A stretch of DNA of 64,000 nt, taken from assembly GCA_019914995.1 (NCBI GenBank), contig CM034133.1:6652495-6716494 (forward strand), read 5' to 3'. The stretch comes from Acanthochlamys bracteata. Its lineage: Eukaryota > Streptophyta > Magnoliopsida > Pandanales > Velloziaceae. Positions 32,781 through 45,200 of this stretch are shown here, piece by piece (position 1 is the first letter of the stretch; every line of letters begins with the position of its first letter). The position numbers were made by a program, and so were the translations under genes. The notes beneath the pieces are model-generated. The model was not told the origin of the DNA, ran no database searches, and saw nothing but the letters and a program-made list of their open reading frames with translations.

Positions 32781-34542
32781 GATCATTAAATGCACCACAT
32801 GCCTGCACCGAAGAATGAATACTACGTGCGGGAGATAGCTCACTGTCTTCGTTCTTTCCTCTGTTCTGTCCGCTCTCTATTTCATTCTTTCTTCTGTTTG
32901 CTTCTTTTAATTTTTTTTCACATCTCAAATTTTGTCACTAACATTTCAAACTTCAGCACCATGGCACTTCAGTTAAAAGGTATTTATTTATCAAGCATCA
33001 AATTCACAGCATTATGGTTTTATCTATTACTTATTTCTGAATTTTGTTGTTTTTTTCAATTCAGATTTAGAGCCCAGTTCTTCTCTTCCAACTTCGAACA
33101 CAATAAATGAAAATATCAAGTCGCCAGCCATGTGTAGAGATGATACTTGGCAGCCTTGAAGAAGCAAAATAGTTCTATATAGATTATAGAAAAACCAACG
33201 AATTTAGTGCAGTGACTCGAAGTACAAATAAAAGAGTTCGAGGCTCAGATGAAGTGACTACTTGCCAAATAACTTGTGATTGTTTTGGCATCACAGGAGC
33301 CATCCAAGACAAAGTACAGCATGAGTTGAACCAAGAAGTAAAGAAGAGAAGTACGAGTACGGCGAAATGCGGATGTCCTACAACAATGAGAGTGACAAAA
33401 CAAGCTACAGGATTGTAGAAAGTTGTGACGTATATTGGTAAGCACAATCATGATCTTGTTAATGCAACAAAGAGGATGCTCATGCCGGTTTGTAGAAATA
33501 TGCCACATGCAGCTAAGTGCTTGATTGACTTATTTCGAAACGAGGGCTTACCCGTCAACAAAATTGCAGATATACTTGATGGACCACAAAATAGTTTTGA
33601 TGAAAGGAATTGTTAGAACTATTTTTGCCGCTCGAAGGAGTACAAAAAATCTATCAGTGATAATGCTACCGTAGTGTTTCTTTAAAAAAAAGAGCATAGA
33701 AGATCAGAATTGTTTTATGCAGTACAAACTAAGAGGATGTTTGGTTGTGCTGAAATTTTTGAACTTTTAGATTAAAGCTACTTTATAGTGCTTTCAGCGG
33801 CTGTGAGCTTTTGTTAAAAAAAGTAGCTTTATACTAAAAAGTGTTTGGGTAAATTTTTACTGTATCGTGCTTTTAATTCTGAAAGCTTAATAAAATATTT
33901 GGCAAAGCTTGTGCTTATTTCTAAGAAACGTATATAATGACCGGTATGTCCTTAATTATATAATAATTAATATATTATTTTTTAAAATTGTTTTACATAA
34001 ATTTTTTAATTTTTTAGATTTAATATGTTTATAACGTATTAAATTTATAATATTTTTATTAACATTTATAAATTAATAGTATACAATATTATTTATAATT
34101 TTATAATAATTTGAAGGTTGTGTGATAAAAGAAATGTTTTGGTATCAATTTGACATTGAATATATAATACTGCTTTGTATAGGCGATCGATTCAACTGGT
34201 TGTGGTCATCCTAATATAGAGCATTAGAAATCAAGCTAACAAATATGAGGCAGTACATGATATCAAAATACACAGCATTTGCGGAGACAATCTGTACCGA
34301 TGAAATTCAGTACTAACATGGTTTAAAAACATATAGTATAGGAATCGAATCTCAAACTGCATAATATATTCTGAAAAACGAATAACCTTCCGGCACAAGG
34401 AGTAAAAATAACAACATTAAGAGGTTATCGAAACTCTTGCTCTAGCAACATTATAACATTAACTTTATAGAATTAGAAAACAACACTCCTGCTTCCCTAA
34501 AGACACTAGAACAACACTGACAATCAAACTACTTCCACTTAC

Positions 34543-34710
34543 TCGCCTAGTTCATCACAGCCTTGGCTATTTTTCTGAATTCCTTTTTTGCGACTGACTT
34601 GTAAAGGATGTTGGACTTGTTCTGCTCCTTTGTCTTGGTGTTAGAAATCACAACAGACTGATCCTTGGACCCATCAGGCTGGATTGACACTGCCTTCTTG
34701 TTTGCCAGCC
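34543..34710 (-). pseudogene. RPL28: Captured exon of ribosomal protein L28 (eL28)
   Basis: The minus strand reads GLANKKAVSIQPDGSKDQSV, then NTKTKEQNKSNILYKSV and KKEFRKIAKAVMN followed by a TAG. This matches the middle of plant 60S ribosomal protein L28 as I know it. The exon is 168 bp (56 codons). It is bounded by an intron-style AG just before it (complement of 34711-34712) and GTAAGT just after it (complement of 34537-34542). It was therefore copied from genomic DNA with its splice sites, not from mRNA. The TAG near the end lies where the family usually has Gln. Confidence 0.8.
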
Positions 34711-35556
34711 CTACAATAATTAACAATCACACCAAACAAATAGATTTTGAAAACAACAACAATAACTTGTTCTAATCTCCAGATCATCACGCTTGAGTTT
34801 TCATTAGAGTTACAAAAAAAAACAAAATCACTAAGTCACATTATGTTGGCAGCTACAACAGTTGGTACAATACTGATCCTACGCGCATCACAAATGTAAC
34901 ATGTAAAAACAGAATTACATAGTTGTATCTCCTCCAAAGATCCCAACAAAAACTTATAAAAATATCAAACAGCAGAAAACACTTTAGTCCATATATGATG
35001 TTGGCATATTAGGTGGCTACCTTTAAAATAAAAAGATTACAAATGGTCTACATTGAATCACACAACCAACTAAGAATAATACAAAACAATCAAATTATAC
35101 ATCATAATAAAATATATAACACAATCATATTTGTTTCGCTGAAGGTGAAAGTGTTAGCATTAGAGATTCGTGCATCATCTATTGCTCTCCAAATAACATT
35201 ACAACATGAGAACCGTGACAGTCAAGTGGCTAAATAACATATATCAAATATTAATAAGATACGACCAGTAAGCAGCAACTCAGTTCATCCAGAGCTAGAC
35301 TAAAATAAAACAGAAGACTATATTTCAATCAAAATTTAACATAAGAGTTCATTGAATATCTAAAATTCATAACTTAGAACAGAAAATCACATAAGTAGAT
35401 AATAATTTCACTGCATAGAGAGAATATATAAATTACTATGATAAAACAGACATTACATAAACAAGCTTTATTTTTTCTGAAAAATGCAACATAATTCTCA
35501 CAGAATCAATGAATGTCATCAGAGAAACAGAAAACTCGATCAATTCAGCAGACTGT

Positions 35557-35735
35557 CTTGACGAGACGCCCAAGCTTTGCCACAGGAATCCATGAGTCTT
35601 CCTAATTTTCTTCGCCATGGCCACGACCACCAGGCCTGCTAAGACCACGATCACCATGGCCACCGCGTCCGCCACGATCACCACCAGGGCAACCAAATCC
35701 ACGACCAAACCACGATCACCGTCTTCAAGTTCCGC
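35557..35735 (-). pseudogene. RPS2: Captured 5' fragment of ribosomal protein S2 (uS5)
   Basis: On the minus strand a glycine/arginine-rich stretch (GDRGGRGGHGDRG, PGGRGHGEEN) is followed by an in-frame TAG and then DSWIPVAKLGRLVK. This is the order in plant 40S ribosomal protein S2: N-terminal RGG region, then W(V/I)PVTKLGRLVK. A frameshift precedes the glycine-rich part. A longer ORF on the same strand (35436-35837) is in the wrong frame and is a shadow. After LVK the similarity ends. Confidence 0.75.
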
Positions 35736-37642
35736 AATAACTGGTTGAGAGATTAGATTATGATATGATAGTAGTGAAAAAAGAGAAAAAGAGTATTGGT
35801 TTGGGGGGGTGGGGAGAAAAAAATTAGGTTCCAACAAAGAATCTCTTGAGAGCTCGATTTGACATCAGGGAAGAAATTGTGAACATATCGTGCTGGGGAG
35901 AACATATCAAGGAAAGAAAACAGAAAAAAATCAGCATCGGAGAAATGACAGAAACGGGCGAACGAAGAGTTGGTGTGGGTGTGGTAGAAGGTATATCTAC
36001 CTCTGTAATTTAGCAAACTAATAACGAACAAACACGTCATTTCTCATGTCCTTATAAAAAGCCGCCGCGTGGCTTTACAATGAAAGCACCAAATTGGTGC
36101 TTTTATTTTTCAACTATTCAAAGCCGCTATAAGCGGCTTTAAACAAAGTTTGCCAAACGCTATAAACATTGTGAAGAGCTTACTTCGGGCTTTCAGCCCG
36201 AAATAAGCACTGCCAGATAGGGCCTAATAACGAAGCAAGGACAATCAATTTTTTCAGATAGATTGTCAGTCACGCACTCAGTATTAGTATTTTGGTGACG
36301 TGATATTTTTTGACACCACATACTGAAGGAATGTGTATGATATACTATTTGCGTCATTCACTGGAGTTAATCATCACATGCAATCAATTCAATTTGGTTG
36401 TGGATTTTTGAAACATGCCTTGCAACTATGGGCAGGTGTGCTCCATCTTAAATCATGATAGATCAAGACAGAGCTATGGCAGCAGCTGTTGCGAAGGTAT
36501 TCCCAAATACACAACACAGATTTTGTTTGTGGTATATTATGAAAAAAATTGCCGAAAAGCTTTCACATATTTATTTCAAGAAGTCAAAATTTAAAAAGAA
36601 TATCAAGTCGTGTATTCGGGATACTTATATTTCTAACACTTTTTAAAAAACATGGAGGATTTGATATGTGCATATGAGTTGCAGGAGAATGAATAACTTC
36701 GAGGTATATACGAGATTCGACAAAAGTGGGTACCTGTTTATCACTTGAATACATTCTATGCATGCACTAACACTACCGGACGCTCTGAACGTATGGATGC
36801 TACATATAAGAATTTTTCCAACCAACCACAACTCTCCATGAGTTTGTATTGAAGAATGATAAGTGTTTGAATAGAATGGTTGAAAAAGAAAAAGAAAGAG
36901 GACTATATCAATGAACACTCATCTCGTATTATCAATGATAATTCAGTTGTCTTGAAATGTGCAATAAAAGTATATACAAGAAATGTGTAGAAGAGGTTTA
37001 AGACAAAATTTGAGAAAGCTACAGCAGAACATGCCCTTTACGACGATGAAAATGGCAGTGATGGGTACACGACTTATATTGACAAGTCTCGAGTTGAAGG
37101 TGACCGGCATGAGTGGAAGATAAAATTTTGTCCATCAATAAAGGAAGGTAACTATGAATGCAAACTTTTTGAATTTATGGGGATTTCTTGTGGGTACCTT
37201 ATAAAGGTTTTTCAGAGTCATTATATAGAGATACCGGATCAGTTTATTGTTAAAAGGTGGATGAAAGGGAGTAACAAATATAGAGCCAAATATAATGGTG
37301 GACCACTAAAGGATATATGAGAAGTCTGAGTTATTGAGAACAACACAACTCCAGATGGTTTTCAATCAATTGATTTATGAAGCGGCTGAAATAGATGAGG
37401 GATGTCAAATCATGTTGCAAGCATCACAAGAACTGTCACGCAGGCTCAAAGAAGTAAGGAGAACTGATGATAGGGGTAAGATTCTAGTTGACACTTTAGA
37501 TACCAATGACAACTTACCATCACAAATTGATGCCTCCCAAGTTTTACTTTTAAATCCCAATATCTCACAAACTAAGGAAAGAAAAAAAGAGGGAAATGTT
37601 TACAAGGATAGTACTAGAATTAAGGAGGTTAGTTTTTCGTAA

Positions 37643-38316
37643 AAACAAAGTTCTAACTTGGTAAAATAAGTTAAACAAAAGAAAAGAAAAGTAAACAAAT
37701 AAGACCCTTTTAATGATTTTCTTATTTAAAACTCAACATATATGGTATAGTCGGGTTTCTGATGTATTTGGAGTTCTAAACATTTCCATCTCCGCATTGT
37801 CATTTGTTGGATAAGCTCGAGAAGACAACCTGAGATTGATAGGAGTGGATAGACACCAGGTTACTCTAGTGCATGCTAAAACTGGGGTCCAACTTCTATC
37901 TTTTGTAGGGGTTCTAGATTATGTATAACGTGTAATAAAGATGTCGTGTCGAGAGTTATGTTGAAAATCTCAAGTATGTTGAAAATCTCAAGCCATATTT
38001 GAGTGTCATTATTTAGTTTTAGACAAGTCTTCTTTACTGTAGGTAGATGAATTAAACAAGGATGCAGATATCACTAAATGTTCAAGCTGATTGGGGAGCC
38101 TACTATCAAACCAAATATCTTTCAGCTAATGCAATCTTTTGTTGATCTCTGTTTTGCTATGGAATGAGTATGTCAAGGAGTATCTCAGAAAAGTTTAAAA
38201 GAATTTCGCCTCTTTGGATAACAACCTGAAGATGAGATATCTCACTACATAAGCAATTTCGGTTGGACTACCAACATGATGAAATTATTAGTCAAAGTTC
38301 TAGAGAATTCGATGCA
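37643..38316. other. No recognisable gene
   Basis: Stretch between the FAR1-like pseudogene tail and a solo LTR. The first part may be 3' flank of the pseudogene. Only short, unsupported ORFs are present. Confidence 0.4.
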
Positions 38317-38321
38317 GTAAT

Positions 38322-40862
38322 TGTTGGAAATCTCAAGAATTTCGATGATAACATATACTTGAGACTCATTACTAAGCTACGAATATGTCAACATTGGAAT
38401 TGAATAGCTTATGGAGTTGGACAGAACATAATGTAGATATTGGCTAAATGTTGAGACTTTGCTAACATGCCAACTTCAGACATGCATATCTCTCTACTCA
38501 CTATACCAAATAGAGATCTCTTAATAGAATTTGAAAGATTGCTTGACACTGAGTAAATAGAGATCAAGAGGATAAATTTTCACTAGGTATCGAAGACAAG
38601 AAAATTCTGTAAAGTTCGCTAGTCACACTTCCCAACATTACTGGATCACCTGGACAACATCTTGACATATCAAACGGCAAATGTTATATCTCTCATATAG
38701 ACACGATTCTGAATATCTAATTCTTTTTATGGACAAAAGATATCTTGAAGTTTTTCAATTTAAAATGCAGCTCATTCCATGAAGAAATGTATTCTACAAA
38801 ATCAGAGAAGCTCACTATTTTGCAGTTGCCATTTTGTGCACCGTAGTGAATCGAATCTGGATCACAACGTGCAAATTCGATATCTCTCAGCTCGAGTCAC
38901 ATTTTAGATATCTAATTTGTTCTATTGAAAGGTGACTCAAGGATCTATCTACAATACAAATTTGAGTGAAAATAATCCACTAACAAAGTCTAAAAATTCC
39001 TCAAAATGATTGGACAGAATACATTTCAAATTTGACAGAACATTGCTAGCTATGAGTGCGTGCTAGTTACTTTTTACTTTCCTACTCATGCCAATTAGTT
39101 GCAGCTAATTTTAGAAGAGGCTAGATCAATCAAGAATATATTCAGAATGTTTATTTCCAGATTTCATGGAGAAATTATTAGAAGATATCAACAAAATCTA
39201 CAAAGATGGAAAGAATTCAGCATGCATACAACTCCTATCAGATCTATTTCAAACACTAATATCTAGCCATCCGTTTGAATTTTAGTATGATATATATATA
39301 TAGGGATAGGATATAGGCATATGTAGGCCTTGAAGGCACATGTGTACACATGCCGGCCAAAAGTGGCCGGCGAGCTCTCCAAATTCAATCTCCACCGTTG
39401 GATATGAAGAACCATGATTTGAGAATATGTTGATAAAATTTCAGCTCAATCGGAATACGAACCTATCTCCATCGGAACTCTTGATCAAAGTGACACAAAA
39501 ATAAAATATATATCTTTTGTCAAATTTAAAAGTTTATGTCATTTTGATCAAGAGCTCCGATGGAGGTCGGTTCGTATTCCGATTGAACTGAAATTTATCA
39601 ACATGTTCCCAACTCATGGTTCTTTAGATCCAATGGTAGAGATTGGATTTGGAGAGCTCGCCGGCCATTTTTGGCCGGCATGTGTAGACATGTGCCTTTA
39701 AAATCTTTATGTGCCTATATCCTATCCCATATATATATATATATATATATAGATTGATGAGGATATCGTGGAGATTAAATCTATGGGAAGAAATTGTATT
39801 GGTTCCTGAGAGAAATCTGCCACAAAGTTCGGATGACATGTCAATAGAAATCCTAAAAGGCACTTAGACCATTGGCTTATTTTGACAAACAAACAACGTC
39901 TAACTAAGTTCAAATTTTTTAGGAACTGTTCCTGAGGCATAATAGAAGAGATCCACAACAGCAGCAACAGCCAGGCAATGAAATAAATTGAAGAAATTTC
40001 CAGAGAAGAAAAATAAAAACAAGAACACATCAACTAGTCGTTGGAAGTAGATCCTCACCTTGCATTGCCTCTAGCTGTTGCAACCCTTGATTAATCCGAG
40101 CAGCCATCATCCAATGATCAATAAGGAATCTTTGCTATATAATTCTAGTGAGGAGTTCAGCAAGATACACAAGCTTTTACAAAGTGCTAATTGAGCCATC
40201 ATCTTGCTACCCGACAAAGAGATCAACTTCACCGAGAGATTTTCGTGAGTTGAATTCTCTTTATTTTCTTTCGTGAGATCTCTTGAGCTTTTTTGTTGTT
40301 GTTAGACATTATTCTTATGGAGATCTCCTGAGCTAGAACCCTTGATAATTGTAACCTTGATAGAGGTTGTTGGAGAACTTGCGAGTTCTCGGTTTGCTAG
40401 CCTAGATTAGGTTAGCGATTTATGCTAGGCCTTTGGGAAGGCGTGCCGGTTGTTGGAGAACTTACGAATTTTAGAAGGCTTATTGGAGTTGTCCTTGTAA
40501 GAGACTCGGCTGAGGTGGAGTTTTTGCGGAAAACCAAATCTGTATTGATTTTACGTTGGCTCAACGTTAGTGGATTTCACTTGCGGTGTCAAGTGACGTG
40601 GACGTAGATACCACGTGAAAACTCTCGGTGTGCTGATTTGTTTGTGCTTCTTAGCACTTTTGAATAGATTGTTTGAATTTTTTGTGCTAACACTTTGGCA
40701 CAGAATACAGTCAACATTCAGTCACTTGTCAGTAATCCTTTAATCGACTGACAACTAACTGATCGGTGACTACTTTCAGAATAGTGGACTCTTTCGGTTT
40801 TATTTTGCCATAACTAAATTCATCACCTCTTTTGAGTTGGTATTCCATAGGTTTCTATTACA
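38322..40862 (+). mobile_element. Solo LTR, Sirevirus-like, with nested MITE
   Basis: The block begins TGTTGGAAATCTCAAG ('gatgataacatat') and ends ...CTATTACA after 'cacctcttttgagttgg', like the other Sirevirus-type LTRs here. It is flanked by GTAAT (38317-38321) and GTAAC (40863-40867), a 5-bp duplication with one mismatch. Internal phrases such as 'ttagcga.ttt', 'aggcctttgggaaggcgtg' and 'gacgtagataccacgtgaaaa' match the LTR region at 42.9-43.5 kb. Total length is 2541 bp including a 426-bp MITE. No internal coding region remains. Confidence 0.75.
39303..39728. mobile_element. Palindromic MITE inserted in a TA microsatellite
   Basis: The element runs GGGATAGGATATAGGC ... GCCTATATCCTATCCC. 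The two halves (about 200 bp each) are close reverse complements, including 'acacatgccggccaaaa.tggccggcgagctctccaaat' in both arms. The centre is a short AT-rich loop near 39506-39527. (TA)n lies on both sides (39291-39302 and 39729-39751), so it sits within a TA microsatellite, like the Micron-type MITEs known in rice. No coding region. Confidence 0.88.
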
Positions 40863-40867
40863 GTAAC

Positions 40868-41340
40868 AAAGACTACAAAAATTAGAAAAGATCACTGATC
40901 ACACAAGGATCATCAGGATTAGCAAGACTGACTTTCTGGAAAGCAACTTGCAGCGGTGATATCTCAATGTCCAAACAAGGTTTTGATGATCTGATTTTTT
41001 ATATGTACATGTAACACCCTGAAGTTACTACAGTCCAACTTTCAAGGAATATCATGGGTAACAAAGTTTACAAAGATCAAAGACGATTGCTGATTACATA
41101 AGGTTCGACAGGATTAACCTGAGTCATTCAGGATAGCATCTTTCAAGCTCAATATCTTTCTGCATGAGCATGGTTTTTGAGATCCTACTTTTCAAGAAAC
41201 AAATAAACATGTCAAGGTGTCTACCATCCAAATGTGAGGTAAATCCATCCATAAGTATAGAAAAATCGTCGAAGTTTCTAAACTGATTAGATTCCAGACT
41301 GGACATAATCAATGTCAGTTATGTGAGCCCGAGTAATTTG
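40868..41340. repeat. About 190-bp tandem duplication
   Basis: 40863-41010 and 41050-41200 share the order 'gtaacaaag..tacaaa', 'gatcac/cgattgctgat', 'acaaggatcatcaggatta / ataaggttcgacaggatta', 'ctcaat.tc', 'gtttttgagat'. The copies are diverged. No gene. Confidence 0.5.
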
Positions 41341-44300
41341 GAGGTTCCTACTTGTGTCAAAGTGATGCAGGTGCATTCAAATTCTGTAAGACCATGCTAG
41401 ATGATTTTGAAAATATTTACTTGCAAAATTTATAGAAAAAATATATTGAAAAGTATACTACAATCTCTAGAAAGAGATAAAGTGTCCACCTTGGCTACAA
41501 TTCGTACCAAGTTCAACACTTAGCTTCATATCTCAACCATTCATTTGATTTCTATCTGGTGTGCTTAAATTATATACATAATTTCATACACTTTTGTACC
41601 ATATATGTTTGATCTTAAAAAATTGATTAAAAAAAACCTCACTTTTTTGTTTTTCATATTTTCAGTAATTCTATATAGTCGGAGCGTTTTTTATGAAAAC
41701 TTGACTTTTTAGTTGAGTTTTTCCAAATGCCAATTGTGTTTCAAAGATATGACATTGAAGTTGGTTCACTATTTTTTAAAAATTTCTGGCCAGCCAATTG
41801 ATACATATTTACAGATGAGTCTCACACCCAAGACAGAACCAATTCATTTTTGTAGTTTCGGAAATAAGTGAAGTTGAGGGCTTTCCGATTTAAATGACAT
41901 GTGTGATATATGGTTGAAAAGATAGGAAATATATGTTAATTCACATAGAAATATAGTGAGTTATTGTATGAAAGTATTTTTTGTATAGCTTGAGAATATT
42001 AAAGAAATTATAGTTTTCTAACTGTCAACAGAGATTATAATCTTTGATAGCATGAATATAGAATTGAATTAGAATAGTTACGGTCAAATCAAATGTCCTA
42101 CCGCTTAATAATTGAAATCTCACAAGTGTGGTTTTTGCTTATTTTATTTTCTTTAGTTTTAGCATTCACTCTTTTTAGATCAGTTGTTCAAATAATTTTA
42201 GAATTAGTTATTTCTTTTGTTATCATTGTGTTACTTGTTTGACTACAATTGCATTAGCAACACTATCCACTTTGACTACACAGAATATGATGTCTAGAGG
42301 ATTATATTCATACAATAATATCATCAAGGCCACTAGAAAATTTGGGCAGTAAATGAGATGAGTTTACAACGTGAAAACCTTAGGTAGCATATTGAGCTGT
42401 TGGATTATTTAACCAACAAACGACATCCAATTGATTTCAAAATTTTGAAGACTCATTCTAGCGACTCAAAGAGAGAGGACTCATTCTAAGGACTCAAAGA
42501 GAGAGGTCCATACGGAGAACAATAGTAATTAGTAGAAGAAAATTGCAAAAATTTTCAAAGAAGGAGAACCCTTGAAAGTAACTGTTATACATTCATCCAA
42601 GCCTTGCAACCTCTTCTAGCCATTGAAGACTAGATTCAATCATGTAGTTTCAATTTGAAATCAAGGAGAAGACTTCAATATATAATCGCAGCAAAGAAGC
42701 CAAGAGCAACAAACATTGAGCAAGCGTTGCATCTTACTATCCGAAAAGAGTACAATTTTCACCTATGCACCTACTTGAGTTCTTTGTTCTCTGTGTTTTT
42801 GTGTTTCTCTCCTAGCATTCTTATCGCCAGATTAGACTTTATTGTAAGGGAAACCACTTAGCTAAGACTTTGTGACATTCTACTTAGGACCTTGAGAGAA
42901 GGTTATATGAGAATTTGGGAGTTCTCGGATAGCTAGCCAAAAGGGGCCAATGCATGTTGTAAAGGTGGTAGACGGGAGTTCTTTTTTACACCATAGCTGC
43001 GTATGACAGAGAAGAAGGATTATGTTGTCAGGATGAAGATATTCCATTAAAGAAGGATTTGGCAGCAGTCAAAGTGGTCAACCGGCCATGATTGGCCGGA
43101 AACACCAGCCACATCAGGAGAATCAAGTTGGAGGAGCATTCTACTAAAAAAGCAACTTTGGCCTCTTTCTATTGCCTATATGAATCATTGATTGAGCGAT
43201 GAACCTGGGAGATATAGGTTAGCGAGTTTTTGCAAGGCCTTTACAAAGGCGTGTATGGTGATGGACGGAGGAATTTTGGAAAGTTTAGAAGAATATGGTG
43301 AGCTATCCATGCGAAGAGACTCAACTTCAGCCGGAGGTGTTTTGGAAGACATCAAGTCTCCATGATTGTATGTTGGTTAACATTAGTGAATTTTATTTGA
43401 TAGTTTCAAGTAACATGGATGTAATTACTGTAGTGTCGAACCACGTAAAAGTCTTAAATGCTATCTAGTTTGATCTTTTTACCACTTGTCTTCATCTTGT
43501 TTATATTTTATTGTCTTACATGATCGGTGCAGATTACTCCAAACACTTAGTTATTTTGAATAGTGACTGAATTTCGACTAGTGAATGTTTTGAGCTTTAA
43601 TTAACCGCCCCTCTTGAGTTATTTTGCAGTTTTTTTAAAATTTTGACAATTATATCAGAATGGGAGTCCATTAAAAAAAAGGAAAAGATCCAATTGACAA
43701 TTATAGATGTTGTTGCACTTGAAGGAAGACGTCCACTCGCCCTCCACTATTCAATGGTTTGAATTATGGCTATTGGAAGATCAAATTACAATCTTCATCT
43801 AAGCGGTGGTATCAAAGGTGAGGGACTGATAGTTCCAACCAAGATAGATGCAAAAGAGGTTGTGGTAGTCAAACTTCCCTCAGAATATGATAATAATGAT
43901 AGGAAATTTCATCTTTCTAAATGCTCTTGAAATGAACTTATTATGTTGTACTTCAAGTCCTAACGAGTTTAATTGCATTTGTTCATGTAGTACAACAAAA
44001 GAGATATGGGACAAATTGGAAGTCACTCGTGTACAAACTACATAAGTAAAGGAGACACGTATAAATTTTTTAATGCACAACTACAAAAACTTCAAAATGG
44101 ACAAGAGATAAAGTACCACCTGGGTGAATGTACGCTAATATCATCAACTTTAGAAAAATCTGTGTAAGATTTTTAGAAATGAACATTGAAGTGAAAGATT
44201 ATAGCTCCAAGATGATAATGTGATTGAAGAGAAACAAGATTTTCCTAAAATGTCGCTGGATGAGCTTTGAAAGGTTGAAGAACGGCGTTGAAAGCTAATG

Positions 44301-45200
44301 TTCAGATATGTACATCTTCATCTTATGAGATGATGATATTGCTATGTTGATTAGGAAATTAAAATATTTCCTATGATGAACTAATGGAAAGAAAAGTAAA
44401 GAAGGAAGGACAATAAAGTCAATGGTGACCAAAAGTAGAATTGCTTTATTTTAAGAAGCCAAGACACTATTGCCATGAGCGCTCTCTTCTAAAAAGAAAC
44501 AAGATAGTAGGATAAAGAAGGTAGTGACTACTTGGAGTGATGAAGACTGAACTTCAACTGATGAAATCAAGTTAGAATAATAAGTTGTAGGATTATGCTT
44601 CATGGCACAAGGGAATTTGATAGTGAGCTAAGTGATTCGAGCTCTGAATTTTCTTTTGATCAATTATATGGTGCTTATTTTGAATTGTATGAAAATTTTA
44701 AGAGCTTAATACAGATGTGTAAGTCACTAAAAACTTGCATGCATGAATAAACAAAAAAATTAACTCATTACTTAGGAGAGCTTCTGTAAACTCGTGTGCT
44801 TATAGTGATGATTTGCATGCTAAAATTAAGAGCATAAGGTACGAAAATGTTAAATAACTGAGTTGTATGATGGCGCTTCAAGAGAATCAGAAAACGTATG
44901 TGTGAGAATGACAAGATAAAAACCCTGAACCTTGAATTGTCTAATGAATCAGTTATGCTCTTGCTATGTTTGTATGTCACAGAGGTATTTTTAAAAAGGA
45001 AGGAGTTGGTTTTACCCCTAACAGCAAAATCGAGACTCTCGAGGCAGTTCGAAGGTAAGCACCTCAGCTACTCTTTTGTTACTTGCTTTCATTATAATAG
45101 AAAGGGTCATGTTATCAAGTTATGTTAGTAAAATAAAAATAAAAGAGATTTAAGAAATCTATTAGACCAGTGATACCAATGGGTTAAAAAATTAGATACC
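41341..45200 (+). mobile_element. Decayed Sirevirus-type element: LTR plus gag, truncated
   Basis: The LTR-like region ends at about 43648 with 'cgcccctcttgagttat...tttgaca'. A decayed primer site (tatatcagaatggg, 43651-43664) and gag follow. The LTR interior matches the solo LTR at 38322-40862 and the repeat at 17960-18415. The left LTR border could not be placed. The element breaks off after the zinc-knuckle region and a WVPK-like remnant near 45180; pol and a 3' LTR are absent. Confidence 0.68.
43690..45190 (+). pseudogene. gag remnant of the decayed Sirevirus-type element
   Basis: In shifting frames it parallels the gag at 21078-23091. It has VALEGRRP near 43710, a segment with the usual ...LLYC...PNEFN.I... 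order near 43930-44010, 'TTWSDED' near 44530, and a knuckle remnant CFHYNRKGHVIKLC at about 45088-45128 with the second cysteine replaced. Stops and frameshifts are frequent. It looks older than the copy at 21 kb. Confidence 0.68.

Larger units (their letters stand above)
33733..36224. mobile_element. Second PIF/Harbinger-like element carrying ribosomal protein gene fragments
   Basis: The left end GAGGATGTTTGGTTGTGCT and the reverse complement of the right end GGCCCTATCTGGCAGTGCT are imperfect inverted repeats. TAA flanks both sides (33730-33732 and 36225-36227). The insertion cuts the FAR1-like pseudogene between the segments MQYKL and FFR...YFGDVI, so the boundaries are supported independently. 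The interior has no transposase. It carries an L28-like exon (34543-34710, minus) and an S2-like N-terminal fragment (35557-35735, minus). Near the right end are short inverted repeats (aagccgctat/aagcggctt). Length is 2492 bp. Confidence 0.75.
32961..37642 (+). pseudogene. FAR1/FRS-like (MULE-type transposase) pseudogene
   Basis: A short first exon (32961-32979, MALQLK) joins by a GT-AG intron to 33065. A broken FAR1 DNA-binding region follows: TRSTNKR, CQITCDCFG, KRSTSTAKCGCPT and GKHNHDLV, with stops. Then comes a linker with KCLIDLFRNEGLPVNKI. After the inserted element (33733-36224) the MULE transposase core appears: YFGDVIFFDTTY with the first catalytic Asp, GVNHHMQSI, and IDQDRAMAAAV with the second. 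CLWYIMKKIAEKL and a SWIM-like segment at 37140-37200 follow, where zinc ligands are lost (CKL, CGY). The C-terminal tail (37334-37642) is open. FAR1/FRS proteins are domesticated Mutator transposases. This copy has many frameshifts and is dead. Confidence 0.85.

Noticed and set aside
35436-35837. 133-codon minus-strand ORF rich in Val and Ala
   Set aside because: It is an out-of-frame reading of a glycine/arginine-rich S2-like fragment; the neighbouring frame gives the recognisable ribosomal protein text.
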